A stretch of DNA of 64,000 nucleotides, from assembly GCA_022828595.1 (NCBI GenBank), contig JAKGHH010000005.1:56167655-56231654 (forward strand), in the 5' to 3' direction. The stretch comes from Nelumbo lutea (taxonomy: Eukaryota > Streptophyta > Magnoliopsida > Proteales > Nelumbonaceae). Shown here piece by piece: positions 10,579 to 20,319 of the stretch. Made by a program: the position numbers and the translations under genes. Each line of letters starts with the position of its first letter. Position 1 is the first letter of the stretch. The notes under the pieces are model-generated. The model was not told the origin of the DNA. It made no database searches and saw nothing but the letters and a program-made list of their open reading frames with translations.

Positions 10579-11570
10579 TTGAACACAAGGCGGACCGAGA
10601 TTCTGATGACGATCAAGGACGTGCCTTACGTAAAGTGGCCACCTCGCCTGAAGAGCAACCCCAACAAGAGGAACAAAAATTTATATTGTAGTTTTCATAA
10701 AGATCATGGTCATAGCACCGAGCAATGTAATAATCTCCGCGACGAGATAGAAGGACTCATTCGTCGCGGGTACTTAAGAAATTTTGTACACAACGACAAT
10801 AGTAATAAAGCAGGTCGGCAAGGGGAACACGGGAAGGATGCCCCCAAGCCAAGCAACAGACCGGCCGAAGTCTTGCAGCGACCTCCCCCAGAAGAAAGGC
10901 CAGTCCGGGGAACCATCCACGTGATAGTGGGCGGTTCGGTGGTGGCAGGATGCACTTCGGCGGAAGCAAGGATGTCAGTTCGCGAAGCAGCCCGAGAGGA
11001 GCTGAACCCTCCCAAGAGGCCGAAGAAGGAAGAACCGATCTTTTTTATAGAAGACGACGTGCGAGGTGTTCGCTATCCCCACGACGACGCGCTCTTCATA
11101 AGGCTAAGGATCAGCGACTTCGAAGTCCAGCGCATGCTGGTCGACTCAGGCAGTTCGGTGGACATACTATTCAAATCAGCGTTCGACCAATTGCAGTTGC
11201 AGAAAAGCGATTTGAAACCCGCTCACACTCCTCTGGTGGCTTCAGCGGAGAGGAAGTCTGGCCCTTGGGAAAAATAACAGTACCTGTGGAAGTCGGCACA
11301 TGGTCGTGCGCGATAAGACTCAACCACGATTTCCTATTGGTCGCGACCCCCTCCCCATACAACGCCATAATAGGGCAACCAATTATGCATATTCTGCATG
11401 TAATGGTCTCCACCTATTATCTGGCAATGAAGTTGCCCACGGACTTCGGTGTGGGGATTGCACGGGGAGACCAACTCGATTCCCGTAAATGCCATGTTAC
11501 CGCCCTAAAGGGAAAAAACAAGGCAGCCGACGACTTCGAACTAGAGCGACCTGCGGAGCAGGGTGAGTAA
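10579..11570 (+). pseudogene. gag C-terminus and aspartic protease
   Basis: The Tat-style knuckle-like region (YCSFHKDHGHSTEQCNNL, then IEGLIRRGYLRNFV) is in frame 10579-11277, followed by a retroviral-type aspartic protease with its active site in LVDSGSSVDILF. A frameshift near 11265 moves the rest (GKITVPVEVGTWS ... PYNAIIGQP) into the frame ending at 11570. Confidence 0.85.
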
Positions 11571-11643
11571 CGAGCTTTGCCCACTGAGGAAATAGTCGCA
11601 GTCCCGACCTCGGCTACAGATCGGCGCCTTCATCAAGGAGCCT

Positions 11644-12632
11644 TTGCGAACCGAACTAGTGAGTTTCTTACTCCAAAATTTAGATATTTTTGCATGGTCC
11701 GCGGCAGATATGCCCGGTATTGACCCTGGCCTCATAACTCACAAGCTTAACACTGACCCTGTAGTCAGACCCATTAGACAGGAAACGCAACTTAGCCCCG
11801 GAGCGCTAGAGGGTGGTCGACGACGAAGTCGAAAAGCTCCTCGCAGCGGACTTCATAAGGGAAGTTCATTACCCGAGCTGGGTAGCCAACCCAGTGCTGG
11901 TGAAAAAAGCCAACGGCAAGTGGCGCATGTGCGTCGACTACACTGATTTGAACCGAGCTTGCCCAAAAGACTGCTTCCCCCTACCCCGAATTGACCGCCT
12001 CCTGGACGCGACGTCGGGACATGAGCTGCTAAGCTTCCTGGACGCCTACTTAGGCTACAACCAAATTAAGATGGACCAGTCCGACCAAGAAAAAACCAGC
12101 TTCATTACCGAGTTCGACCTGTACTGTTACAAGGTCATGCCCTTCAGACAAAAGAATGCTGGTGCGACCTTTCAAAGACTTATAAATAAACTTTTTCGGC
12201 CTTTAATTGGCGCGAAAAATCGAATGTTATGTAGACGACATGATCGTCAAAACACAGTTTTCGCGAGAATTAATAAGAGACTTGGATTCTGTCTTCCAAA
12301 TTCTGCGTCAGTATAACATGAGATTAAACCCAAACAATTGTGTATTCGGTGTCACCTAGGGTAAGTTCATAGGGTTCATTGTCAACCGGCGTGGCATTGA
12401 GGCCAACCCGGACAAAATAAAGGCCATCCTTGATATGAGACCACCTCGGAAAGTAAAAGAAGTTCAAAGGCTAAACGGCCGCATAGCCGCTCTGAGCCGC
12501 TTCATGTCCAATTCGGCAGACCGCTGCCTGCCTTTCTTCAAGGCAATCAAAGGCAAAGGGTTCGAATGGACCCGAGATTTCCATCTCGCGTTTGACGAGC
12601 TAAAGACTTACCTCGCCACGTACCAACCTTAG
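11644..12632 (+). pseudogene. pol: reverse transcriptase (frameshifted)
   Basis: RT blocks are clear at 11813-12220 (WRMCVDYTDLN, CPKDCFPLPRID, FLDAYLGYNQIKM, ATFQRLINKLF). The frame shifts just before the catalytic YVDD box, which lies at 12228-12239 in another frame. The RT thumb part (GRIAALSRFMSNSADRCLPF) continues at 12435-12632. An upstream piece (SWSAADMPGIDP type) is at 11680-11760 in yet another frame. Confidence 0.93.
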
Positions 12633-12634
12633 CC

Positions 12635-13108
12635 AGACTTGAGGAGGGCGAAGTCCTAGAATTGTACCTCTCGGCGAGCGATGAAGTGATCAGTTCGGTA
12701 TTAGTAAAGCAATTAGATCGGGTACAGCGGCCCGTCTATTCTGTTAGTAAAATTTTGCAGGGAGCAGAAACAAGGTACCCGCAGATAGAAAAAATTGCCT
12801 ACGCACTAGTGATGGCAGCTCGAAAACTCCGCCCGTACTTCCAAGCTCACACCGTCGTTGTCTTAACCGACAAACCCCTAAGACAAGTTTTGCTGAAGCC
12901 CGAGGTCTCCGGTAGGCTGACGAAATGGGCCATCGAACTCAGCAAGGACGATCTCCAGTACAAACCCCGGACCGCAATTAAAGGCCAAGCTCCGGCAGAT
13001 TTTATCGCCGAATGCACTTTTAGCAACGAAGCCCTACAGGTCGAGCTCGAGGTCCCCAGTTCGGGCGAACCCAGAGCTCCCAAGCCAATAGAGTCTGAAC
13101 CCCTGTGA
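12635..13108 (+). pseudogene. RT-linked RNase H
   Basis: Reads YLSASDEVISSVLVKQ, then ETRYPQIEKIAYALVMAARK and VVVLTDKPLRQVL, the usual gypsy RNase H directly after RT. It ends QAPADFIAECTF, the linker typical of Tat elements, then a stop at 13106-13108. Confidence 0.88.
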
Positions 13109-13169
13109 AGTAGTAGCCAGTGTGGCATCTCTCCTGGTCAGGCGAAACGCGAACAGGGATGAGGAGCCC

Positions 13170-13430
13170 TGGATCCTTCACGTGGATGGTTCCTCGAACC
13201 AGCAAGGCAGTGGGGCTGGAATAGTCTTATGCGGCCCGGGCGGCACAAAATTAGAATAGGCACTACGCTTTGAGTTCGCGGCATCCAACAACGAGGCAGA
13301 GTACGAAGCACTGATAGCCGGGCTGAACTTAGCGCAAAAGGTAAAGGCAAAGCACTTGGTCATCTGCAGCGATTCCCAGCTCGTAGTCAACCAAGTTACG
13401 GGTGAGTATGAAGCACGCGAGCTCTCCAGT
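13170..13430 (+). pseudogene. second (archaeal-type) RNase H of Tat elements
   Basis: The frame from 13170 reads WILHVDGSSNQQGSGAGIVL, later FAASNNEAEYEALIAGL and HLVICSDSQLVVNQV: the D...E...D catalytic set of a type I RNase H that is separate from the RT-linked one. A TAG at 13257-13259 interrupts it, and the sequence after YEARE jumps to SENTKADALSRLAST, which suggests a deletion. Two RNase H domains in one element are diagnostic for the Tat lineage. Confidence 0.88.
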
Positions 13431-13759
13431 CACACTTCATCAGGCAAATCCCGAGGTCAGAGAACACTAAGGCCGACGCTCTGTCCCGGTTAGCCAGCAC
13501 AAGTCACAACAACGTGAAAACCGTGTACATAGAGGATTTACCTCGGCGTAGTATTCTCGGGGGGGCAGAGGAGGTCGCTCCCGTCATTGAAACAGAGACG
13601 AGCTGGATCGACCCACTCGCGAGCTTCCTGATAGACGGAGCCCTCCCTGCAGAATGCAATGCGGCCAAGAGGGTGCAGCGCCAGGCAGCCAAATACGTCA
13701 TAATAGACGAACGGTTATACCGACGGTCCTATACGCTCCCCTACTTGCGTTGCCTGTGA

Positions 13760-14684
13760 CCTGCCGAAGCTGAGTTCGTACTCCGCGACACTCACGAAGG
13801 CCTATGCGGCGGACACTTGGGGGGCAGAGCACTCGCCCAAAAAGCACTTTGACAAGGATACTACTGGCCAACAATGAAGGCAGAAGCCGTCGAGCTCGTC
13901 AAAAAATGCAGCAAGTGTCAGAAACACGCCAATATCCACCATCAGCCTGCTTCCGACCGAAAATACCTCGCCAGTCCATGGCCCTTTGCACAATGGGGCA
14001 TCGACCTCCTGGGACCATTCCCGCCAGCAACATGCGGAAGAAAATTCTTAGTTGTTGCAGTAGATTATTTCACGAAGTGGATAGAAGTCGAACCTCTGGC
14101 AACTGTTACGACCCAGAACATACAAAACTTCTTTTGGAAGAACAGTTTGAGGATATCAAGTTCCAAGAGTGGTGCCAGAAGTAATGAACAGAGCCATCCT
14201 GCGCGAACTGAAAGCACGTCTGGATCGAGTTAAGGAACTGTGGGCCGAAGAGCTACCAAGTGTCTTGTGGGCTCACCTAACTACAGAAAAAACCGCCACG
14301 GGAGAAACCCCCTTCAACCTCACCTATGGCACTGAAGCAGTGATCCCGGCGGAAATCGAGGTACCAACATTGCGACTTGAAACGTACGACGATCGGACAA
14401 ACGGAGATGAGTTACGTACCAACCTTGACCTACTGGACGAGGTAAGGGACCTCGCGCATATCCGGACAGCGGCCAACCAGCAGCAGGTAGCTCGCTACTA
14501 CAATGCCAGAGTAAAGCAACGAAGCTTCCGATTCAGCGACCTGGTCCTTCGTAAGATTATGGTGCCCAAACCCGGCGTGGGCAAACTTGGACCAAACTGG
14601 GAAAGGCCCTATAAAGTAAAGAGAACGCTCGGGGGTGCATACGAGCTCAAAACCTTGGAAAGCAAACAAGTACCTCGAGCGTGA
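13760..14684 (+). pseudogene. integrase, catalytic core deleted
   Basis: The HHCC zinc finger is visible across 13790-13930 with an in-frame stop near 13850 (ends VKKCSKCQKH). The core begins with the first acidic residue in WGIDLLGPFPP and VVAVDYFTKWIEVEPL. After QNFFWKN the sequence jumps to QFEDIKFQEWC and then to VMNRAILREL, so the segments that hold the second Asp and the Glu are missing. The C-terminal part (14169-14684; TATGETPFNLTYGTEAVIP ... WERPYKVKR) is intact. Confidence 0.9.
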
Positions 14685-14689
14685 AACAT

Positions 14690-15281
14690 CGTGAACTTAA
14701 GGCGATACTACCTATAAACCGCCAAACGAAGTGGACGAAATCTGGTCCTATGGGCCACATGCAGAGCCAAGAGGAACATCGGCATAAACAAGCAAAGAAA
14801 AGGGCATACTATCAGCTCGACAAAAAATCAGTTCGTTACAAAAGACTCGCGGCAAAACAGGTCGCGGAAGTATAATAACCCGGACAAGGCATATTATCAA
14901 CTCGACAAATAAACAGTTCGGGAAAAAGGAACACGTGGGCAAAAAGATTATCTATTCCGTTGCAAGAAACAGTACATTGGCCATCAGAAGGCACTTACAA
15001 AATAAAATTTTTACATGCCTGGAGATACTTCTTCGCCATCAGAAGGCACTTCAACAACACCCGAAGGCCCTGCCTCTCCTTCAGAGTCCGGCTCGCCATC
15101 GGCAGCATTGGCCATCTCCTAAGTTATACGCTAAGTGGATATGGTACTAACATCAAGGTTGGGGTACGTGTTCCGGATCATCCACCGGCTTAGTTTGAAA
15201 CCCCTCCTGTAAGAATCCACCATCAGATCGTCAAAACGCGGAGAGGCAACATAGTCTTCAACGGTCCTCTTCTTGGCGTCT
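14690..15281. other. non-coding 3' region of the retrotransposon
   Basis: Nothing is recognisable as protein. It contains short direct repeats ('ttcgccatcagaaggcact' near 15030, with a partial copy near 14980). It separates pol from the convergent antisense ORF. Confidence 0.5.
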
Positions 15282-16984
15282 TTAATGTCTTGGGAAAAAT
15301 CTGCGTTTTCTCCTTGATGTCCTCATGAAGATTTCGACTTGATGCTGCAAATCCAACTTCAAGTCTGCCATGTGCTTGACAACGACCCCCATGGCCTCGG
15401 CATCACGCTGAGACCTCGCCTGTTTGGCCATTGCGACGCGAGAAGCCTCTTCGGCAGCATAAGCGGTCGCCTCAGCAACTCGGGTATTCGCCTTTGCAAC
15501 ATGGAAAGCCTCTTCAGCAGCATGAGCGGCAGCCTCAGCAGCTCGCGCCTGTCGCGAGCTCCTCTCCACTTGGGTTGCTAAGGCATGAATTGAAGAATTC
15601 ACCTACCAAAAGAAACAAGTGAGCAATGACAGCAAAAGCGACAGAAAATGAAAAAGGCAGATGAAATCTGACTTACCACCATAGGATGAGTTACGGCACG
15701 GCAGGTGACCTGGTTCAAAGGAAGATCGGTCCACGCCGCGATCTCCTCAGGGAAAGTAGCCTCCTTACTCTTCTGAAGAGCGTAGTTCGGCGTCAACACG
15801 CTCCTGAACTCCCCTTGAGCTCCTGAAACTGAGGGCCCAGCCCACGTATGAGCGGACCCTGAGTGAGCAGGAGCACTTGAGTATGCAGGAGCGCCCATAT
15901 AAGTGGTCTCAGCGTAAGGCGCCCCAACAACTTCATGCATCGGTGGAGTCACCTCGGGCTCCCTGGGCAGATCCTCCGGCGTGTTGTCTGGAACTTGAGG
16001 CTCCTCTTCCGGGGGCAGCTCGGTACGAATTCGCTTGACGACCCACTTCCTCCTCTTTATACCTTGGAACAAACGCCCCCCACGAGTTCTCTCCACGTCC
16101 ATCACACCTGCAGAAACGAATTCGACATCAAAAAAAATAAAGGAACAAAGCAACAAGAAACCGCAAAACTAGAAACCTACCCGAACTTAGGCCGGCCGCA
16201 ATTAGCTTGGCCTCCGTTAAGTAGTAATGGCACTTCAAACCTAGTCGTGCCCATTGTCGGAGGCCCTTCACCATCTCTTTGTCGAGAGTACCACCTGAAT
16301 CAGGAGCGGCCTCACCCCACCCGGTCTGAAAGGGCCATCCTTGTGCACTTCGCACACCGAAGTAGTCCCGCTTCCACGCCGGGACTTTATTAGGAAGATC
16401 GTGCAGAAGCTTAAAGCCCGGGCGCGGAGAAAGGTAATACGCCCATCTTCCCCCAGGAAGAGAACCCGCTATCTCTTGAGCATCAAGATGGAGGAGAATA
16501 TCTCTAAGTCTAAAGGGAAATTCTGCTCGCAAAAAATGGAGACTGTCCCCACCAGGTTCCGAATAGAGTTCGGATGAAGTTGGCCAATGGTGACACCAAA
16601 GTGGTTTATGACTTCGACGAGAAGGGGGTGAAAAGGAAGTCGCAACCCCGTAGCGAGCTGCTCTCGAAAAATTACGATCTCACCAGGACCGTGTTCCCAA
16701 GGAAAGCTACCCGAAGGAATAAAATATGTATACCCCCCAGGCAGATTGTAAGACACAAGTATAGATTGAAGCCCCTCAGGCATCATGGTCGAGGGACCAA
16801 ACCGGTCTAGCATCCGACCTCGACGAGAGGTAGGCGCCAAACTGCCCGAAGCGGCTCGGCCTACTAGTTCATAGTCCTCGGGTTCCACCTCAGGATCACT
16901 GAGGCAGTCGGGGGATACAACTCGGTTTGTAGAACCTACGTCAGTCCTACTTGAAGAGTAGTCTGAGCTATCCAAGCTAGACAT
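15282..16984 (-). CDS. antisense ORF of the Tat element ('gypsy-type transposon' domain), frameshifted
   Basis: On the minus strand, opposite to gag-pol, ATG 16984 opens a 171-codon frame. Its middle (VIFREQLATGLRLPFHPLLV, EVINHFGVTIGQLHPNSIRN) matches the 'putative gypsy type transposon' domain known from antisense ORFs of plant Tat elements. A frameshift near 16470 moves the continuation to another frame (WAYYLSPRPGFKLLHDLPN). Two short GT-AG introns fit: 16108-16180 (donor GTAGGT, acceptor CTGCAG) and 15603-15676 (donor GTAAGT, acceptor TTGGTAG). The last exon (15602-15282) encodes an Ala-rich coiled coil (AEAAAHAAEEAFHVAKANT). Function unknown. It has its own TATA box at 17164-17171. In this copy the frameshift probably inactivates it. 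Confidence 0.75.
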
Positions 16985-17163
16985 TGAGGAAAGGAGGTGG
17001 ATTCAGGAAAGTACTCACCGGAAGAAAGTTTTGAAGGCTCCGGAGACGGGAACAAGCCAAAAAACCTTGGAGGCTATGTAACCAACCTAGATGCGAGCTG
17101 AAAAGTTGGACGCGAGCTCAATAGGCAAACCGCGGAAGTGACAAATCAATTGGGGTCCCCCAC

Positions 17164-17171
17164 TATTTATA
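17164..17171 (-). promoter_or_regulatory. TATA box of the antisense ORF
   Basis: On the minus strand GCTATAAATAGTGGG lies 180 nt upstream of the ATG at 16984. TATAAATA is the plant TATA consensus. Confidence 0.6.
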
Positions 17172-17225
17172 GCTACAGTAACCAAGAACCGACCGTGCAG
17201 ATCAAAGATGATCCGACGGCCCACA

Positions 17226-17400
17226 TTTGCGCTGACCGCACGTCCCCTGAGGTAGAGACGTGATTGGCGCACGTCTTTCCGAAAAAAGTGAAACATCAGT
17301 GCATGTCTTTTTGAAACCGACGTCACGCTGACGCACGTCTTTCTGAAACTGACCGCGTCGCACGTCTCCCTAACAAATGCCAGCGCACGTCTAGCAGTGG
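17226..17400 (-). promoter_or_regulatory. repeated GCACGTCT (ACGT-core) motifs upstream of the antisense TATA
   Basis: At least five variants of (g)cgcacgtctttc occur at roughly 30-bp spacing (near 17258, 17268, 17335, 17359 and 17383), plus GACGTCAC at ~17320. ACGT cores are bZIP/bHLH targets; a role is inferred from position only. Confidence 0.45.
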
Positions 17401-17596
17401 TGTGCCTTTTTCTGACCCATTGTCACGTCCCAGCGGCGCAAATTTTTGAAATTCAAAACGCGCCGTCAGTTTCCCGCCTTCTCGAAAATCGAAGAACCCT
17501 CGCAAAAGCAATTCGCACAGTCAAGATTCAAAGGACGAGACAAATCCACCTACCACCTCGCAAAACTCCCCGCACCAAGGCAAGACCCTTGGCACG

Positions 17597-17612
17597 AGGA
17601 GTGGGGGGCAAT
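17597..17612 (+). other. polypurine tract
   Basis: AGGAGTGGGGGGCAAT directly precedes the 3' LTR, as expected for plus-strand priming. Confidence 0.85.
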
Positions 17613-18490
17613 TGATGAAGGAAGATTTGGCCCGACCTCACAGTTATGCGACACGTGGCAAAGACAACAGCTCGGCACAAAAGCAAGCCTAAAGCGCGAA
17701 CACCAAGGGGACACCAGCGGACTGAACTCCCTACTGGGGGCCCGAACTCACCCTTGGCCCCAAACCAGAAAGTAATCCGAGCTGGCCTACCTTGTAACAG
17801 TTCGGGATACACCTCGCCGAACTGGTCGATCTTGTAACAGTTCGGAATACACCTCGCCGAACTGGCCAACCTTGTAACAGTTCGGGATATACCTCGCTGA
17901 ACTGGCCAACCTTGTAGCAGTTCAGGATACACCTCGCCGAATTGGCCCGCCCTATACGTACCTCCGAACTCAAGATTCCGCCTTGTTCACCACTCTGCAT
18001 CACCTTTTGGGCACCAAAACCAAACAAGTCGTACCATGCCTGACACTGAGGAAGTTCGTACCCGAGGGCGCCGCACCCGACTGACTTGGGATCTGACGCT
18101 TGGCGGCCGCACTCTAAAACGGCCACCTGCCACTGCCACCTGACACCGTCATCTCCAGTTAGAGAGACGGTTAGGCAGTGGCGGTTCTGTCCCAGCAGAA
18201 AGGACGACGACCGAATTGACGAATGCAAGAGTGATCATACCCGACCTGACAAGGGCCTCGGAGCGAGTGCGCGAAGTGATTATAAGAACCCCCTGCCCCC
18301 AACAAACAAGGTATGTGAACTTTGTGCTATCTGGTCTACACTCTGCTTTTGAGAGATTACTGACTTGAGCTTCAGAGTTGTCACACCGGGTTCCCCCCAG
18401 AGCTCTCTTCTTTCCCGTTTCAGGCTCCCTGACACTCCAGCTCAGAGGTGAGTTCGTTGATAGCTAAGACCGGCGGATTGCGCTCCATCA
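17613..18490 (+). repeat. 3' LTR
   Basis: 878 bp, about 95% identical to 8193-9071 by hand count, with the same four 40-bp units (17791-17950). It ends CTCCATCA before the ATACT duplication. Confidence 0.95.
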
Positions 18491-18495
18491 ATACT

Positions 18496-18801
18496 TATAT
18501 TGATAAAAGAAGTATTTTTAACCAAAATTATTTTACAATGTAACTTATACCCAAAATATAACAAAAATTACAAGAAGAAAAAGTATGAAGATTTTGTATA
18601 TTTTTTATTAACTATATTATCGGTTCGTCGGTTCGGATCTCAATCGAAAACCACAAAACGGGAATCGACACAATCTGTTGGTCGGGTAGACTCGTCCCAT
18701 TGAGAGCCCTAAATTCTTCCATAGTGTAGTAACTCGTAAAGATATTTTCAATACACGGCGGGGATATGTGTGGGACGTTGTTTGTGGGGTTGATTCGGTC
18801 G
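18496..18801. other. short intergenic stretch
   Basis: AT-rich up to ~18610, then more balanced DNA that may be the distal promoter of the HD-domain gene. No gene seen. Confidence 0.5.
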
Positions 18802-18906
18802 CGTTCGAACAGCCTTTACAGCCTTGCATCGGGAACATCTTCGTATTTCTGTGCTTTATTTCATAGTAGATATTCTCGATGCAAGGCTATAATGGCTGTT
18901 GGAACG
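18802..18906. other. hairpin with 33-bp arms upstream of the HD-domain gene
   Basis: Left arm 18802-18834 (cgttcgaacagcc...gcatcggga) pairs with right arm 18874-18906 with four mismatches and a 39-nt loop. The paired core is AGCCTTGCATCG / CGATGCAAGGCT. It lies 250 bp upstream of the start codon, at or near the transcription start. Confidence 0.75.
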
Positions 18907-19159
18907 GGTTCTCACTGACTGAATCCGGTTTCGAAGATATTAGATATGTTTACTTCTCTTTTTCTGTTTTTCACTACAACTACAAGCACGCCGCAGCTGC
19001 TGCATATCCGACCAGATATCAACGTCTGCCACCGAAGAATACAAGAACTAGGTAAGACTCCATTCCTTAATCAAAGTATAACTCGGTTTTCATTTCATCA
19101 GATTTCATTCTCTTTTGGAAATCTATTGATTCAAATGAGCATGTAGCTGATACAGAAAG

Positions 19160-19825
19160 ATGAATGCGATTGTAAAGGATGCAGAGAAGTTGGTGGCGTC
19201 GGCTATGGGAGGGAATGATGCATCTCACGATGCTTCACACGCTTTCAGAGTCAGAGATCTCGCTCTCTCTTTGGCCCACGAAGAGGGCTTGTCTTCCTCT
19301 TCAGAAACCATGGAAATTGTAGAGCTTGCTGCACTTCTTCATGATATAGGAGATTACAAGTATGTGAAAGACCCATCTGATGAGACGATTGTGGAGCGGT
19401 TTCTTGAGGAGATGGGCGTAGAAGAGAGAAAGAAGAGGAGGATACTTAGATTAATAAAGGAAATGGGTTTCAAAGAGGAAATTACAGGGCATCCAGGTAG
19501 AGAATATTCTGTGGAATTTGGAGTTGTGCAAGATGCTGATCGTCTTGATGCAATTGGTGCTGTTGGTATTGCTCGCTGCTTTACCTTTGGTGGAAGTAGG
19601 AACCAAGTGTTGCATGATCCTGCTATTCAACCACGGTTGGATTTGTCCAAGGGTCAGTATATGAAGAAAGATGGGCAGACTACAATCAATCATTTTCATG
19701 AAAAACTTCTCAAGCTGAAGGACTTGATGAAAACAAAGGCGGGTCAGAGAAGAGCTGAGAAGAGGCACAAGTTCATGGAGGAGTTCCTGAAAGAGTTCTA
19801 TGAAGAGTGGGATGGAAAGGCTTGA
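19160..19825 (+). CDS. HD-domain metal-dependent phosphohydrolase
   Basis: 221 codons, one exon. Metal-binding residues of the HD superfamily are present: H27 (DASHAFRVRDLA), the H61-D62 pair (LAALLHDIGDYK) and D127/D130 (VQDADRLDAIGAVG), with a conserved TGHPGREY turn (109-116). It resembles the bacterial YedJ/YpgQ-like single-domain HD hydrolases kept in plants. The substrate is probably a nucleotide or other phosphate ester, but this cannot be read from sequence. No transit peptide or membrane segment is seen. An upstream ATG at 18946 does not join in frame: both leader-intron options (GTAAGA at 19052, acceptor at 19101 or 19146) run into TGA just before 19160, so 19160 is the start. The leader probably has an intron. 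Confidence 0.9.
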   Translation: MNAIVKDAEKLVASAMGGNDASHDASHAFRVRDLALSLAHEEGLSSSSETMEIVELAALLHDIGDYKYVKDPSDETIVERFLEEMGVEERKKRRILRLIKEMGFKEEITGHPGREYSVEFGVVQDADRLDAIGAVGIARCFTFGGSRNQVLHDPAIQPRLDLSKGQYMKKDGQTTINHFHEKLLKLKDLMKTKAGQRRAEKRHKFMEEFLKEFYEEWDGKA

Positions 19826-20319
19826 ACATGGTAACTTTCCTCTCATTGCAGGATTTTGTCTTTCATACTCTTTTAGTTCCCTAGAGGAACAAAAAACTAG
19901 AAACTTATCAGAGACAGATATCTTAAATGTTTAATCAGGTGAGTTCTTGGCATATAATTTATCGCAACAATCTGGTCATATATATTCAGAGAGAGGAATT
20001 TGTTTTTTGCCTTTTTTGATGGATACCGAAGTATAAAATCTAATAACACAGTAAGGCAGGGAGAATTGTGAGAAGAATAATACAGGACTTCAGGTCTCAG
20101 ACGTGTTATTCATCAGTATTATTTATGGAGATTTACAAATTACAATGAGAGAGTTTGTCTTCTGTACAATATCTAGTAACAAGCGATAGTATAACAGCAG
20201 CTCTTTATTAGTAGAGTCCAAGTTGGATCCTGTCTCAGCAAGAGATAAAGTATTTAGCAAGAAACTAGATGAAGGACAAAGAAGCTTCTGGTAAACAAAT
20301 TATACACTGTATCATGGTA

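Larger units (their letters stand above)
8193..18490 (+). mobile_element. Ty3/gypsy LTR retrotransposon, Tat lineage, 10.3 kb, defective
   Basis: Two LTRs (8193-9071 and 17613-18490) start TGATGAAGG and end CTCCATCA, and are flanked by a perfect 5-bp duplication ATACT (8188-8192, 18491-18495). The order LTR, PBS, gag, protease, RT, RNase H, second RNase H, integrase, antisense ORF, PPT, LTR is that of the Tat clade of plant gypsy elements; the extra (archaeal-type) RNase H is the marker. gag-pol is broken into at least six frames with internal stops and deletions, so it cannot encode its own transposition. My hand count finds about 46 substitutions and one 1-bp indel between the LTRs (~5%), mostly transitions, so the insertion is neither very recent nor ancient. 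Confidence 0.96.

Noticed and set aside
14690..15600. env-like gene at the 3' end of the retrotransposon
   Set aside because: No sense-strand ORF with signal peptide or transmembrane segments; the coding capacity there is on the antisense strand.
18946..19146. Upstream start for the HD-domain protein with a transit peptide
   Set aside because: Both plausible leader-intron joins lead to an in-frame TGA just before 19160.
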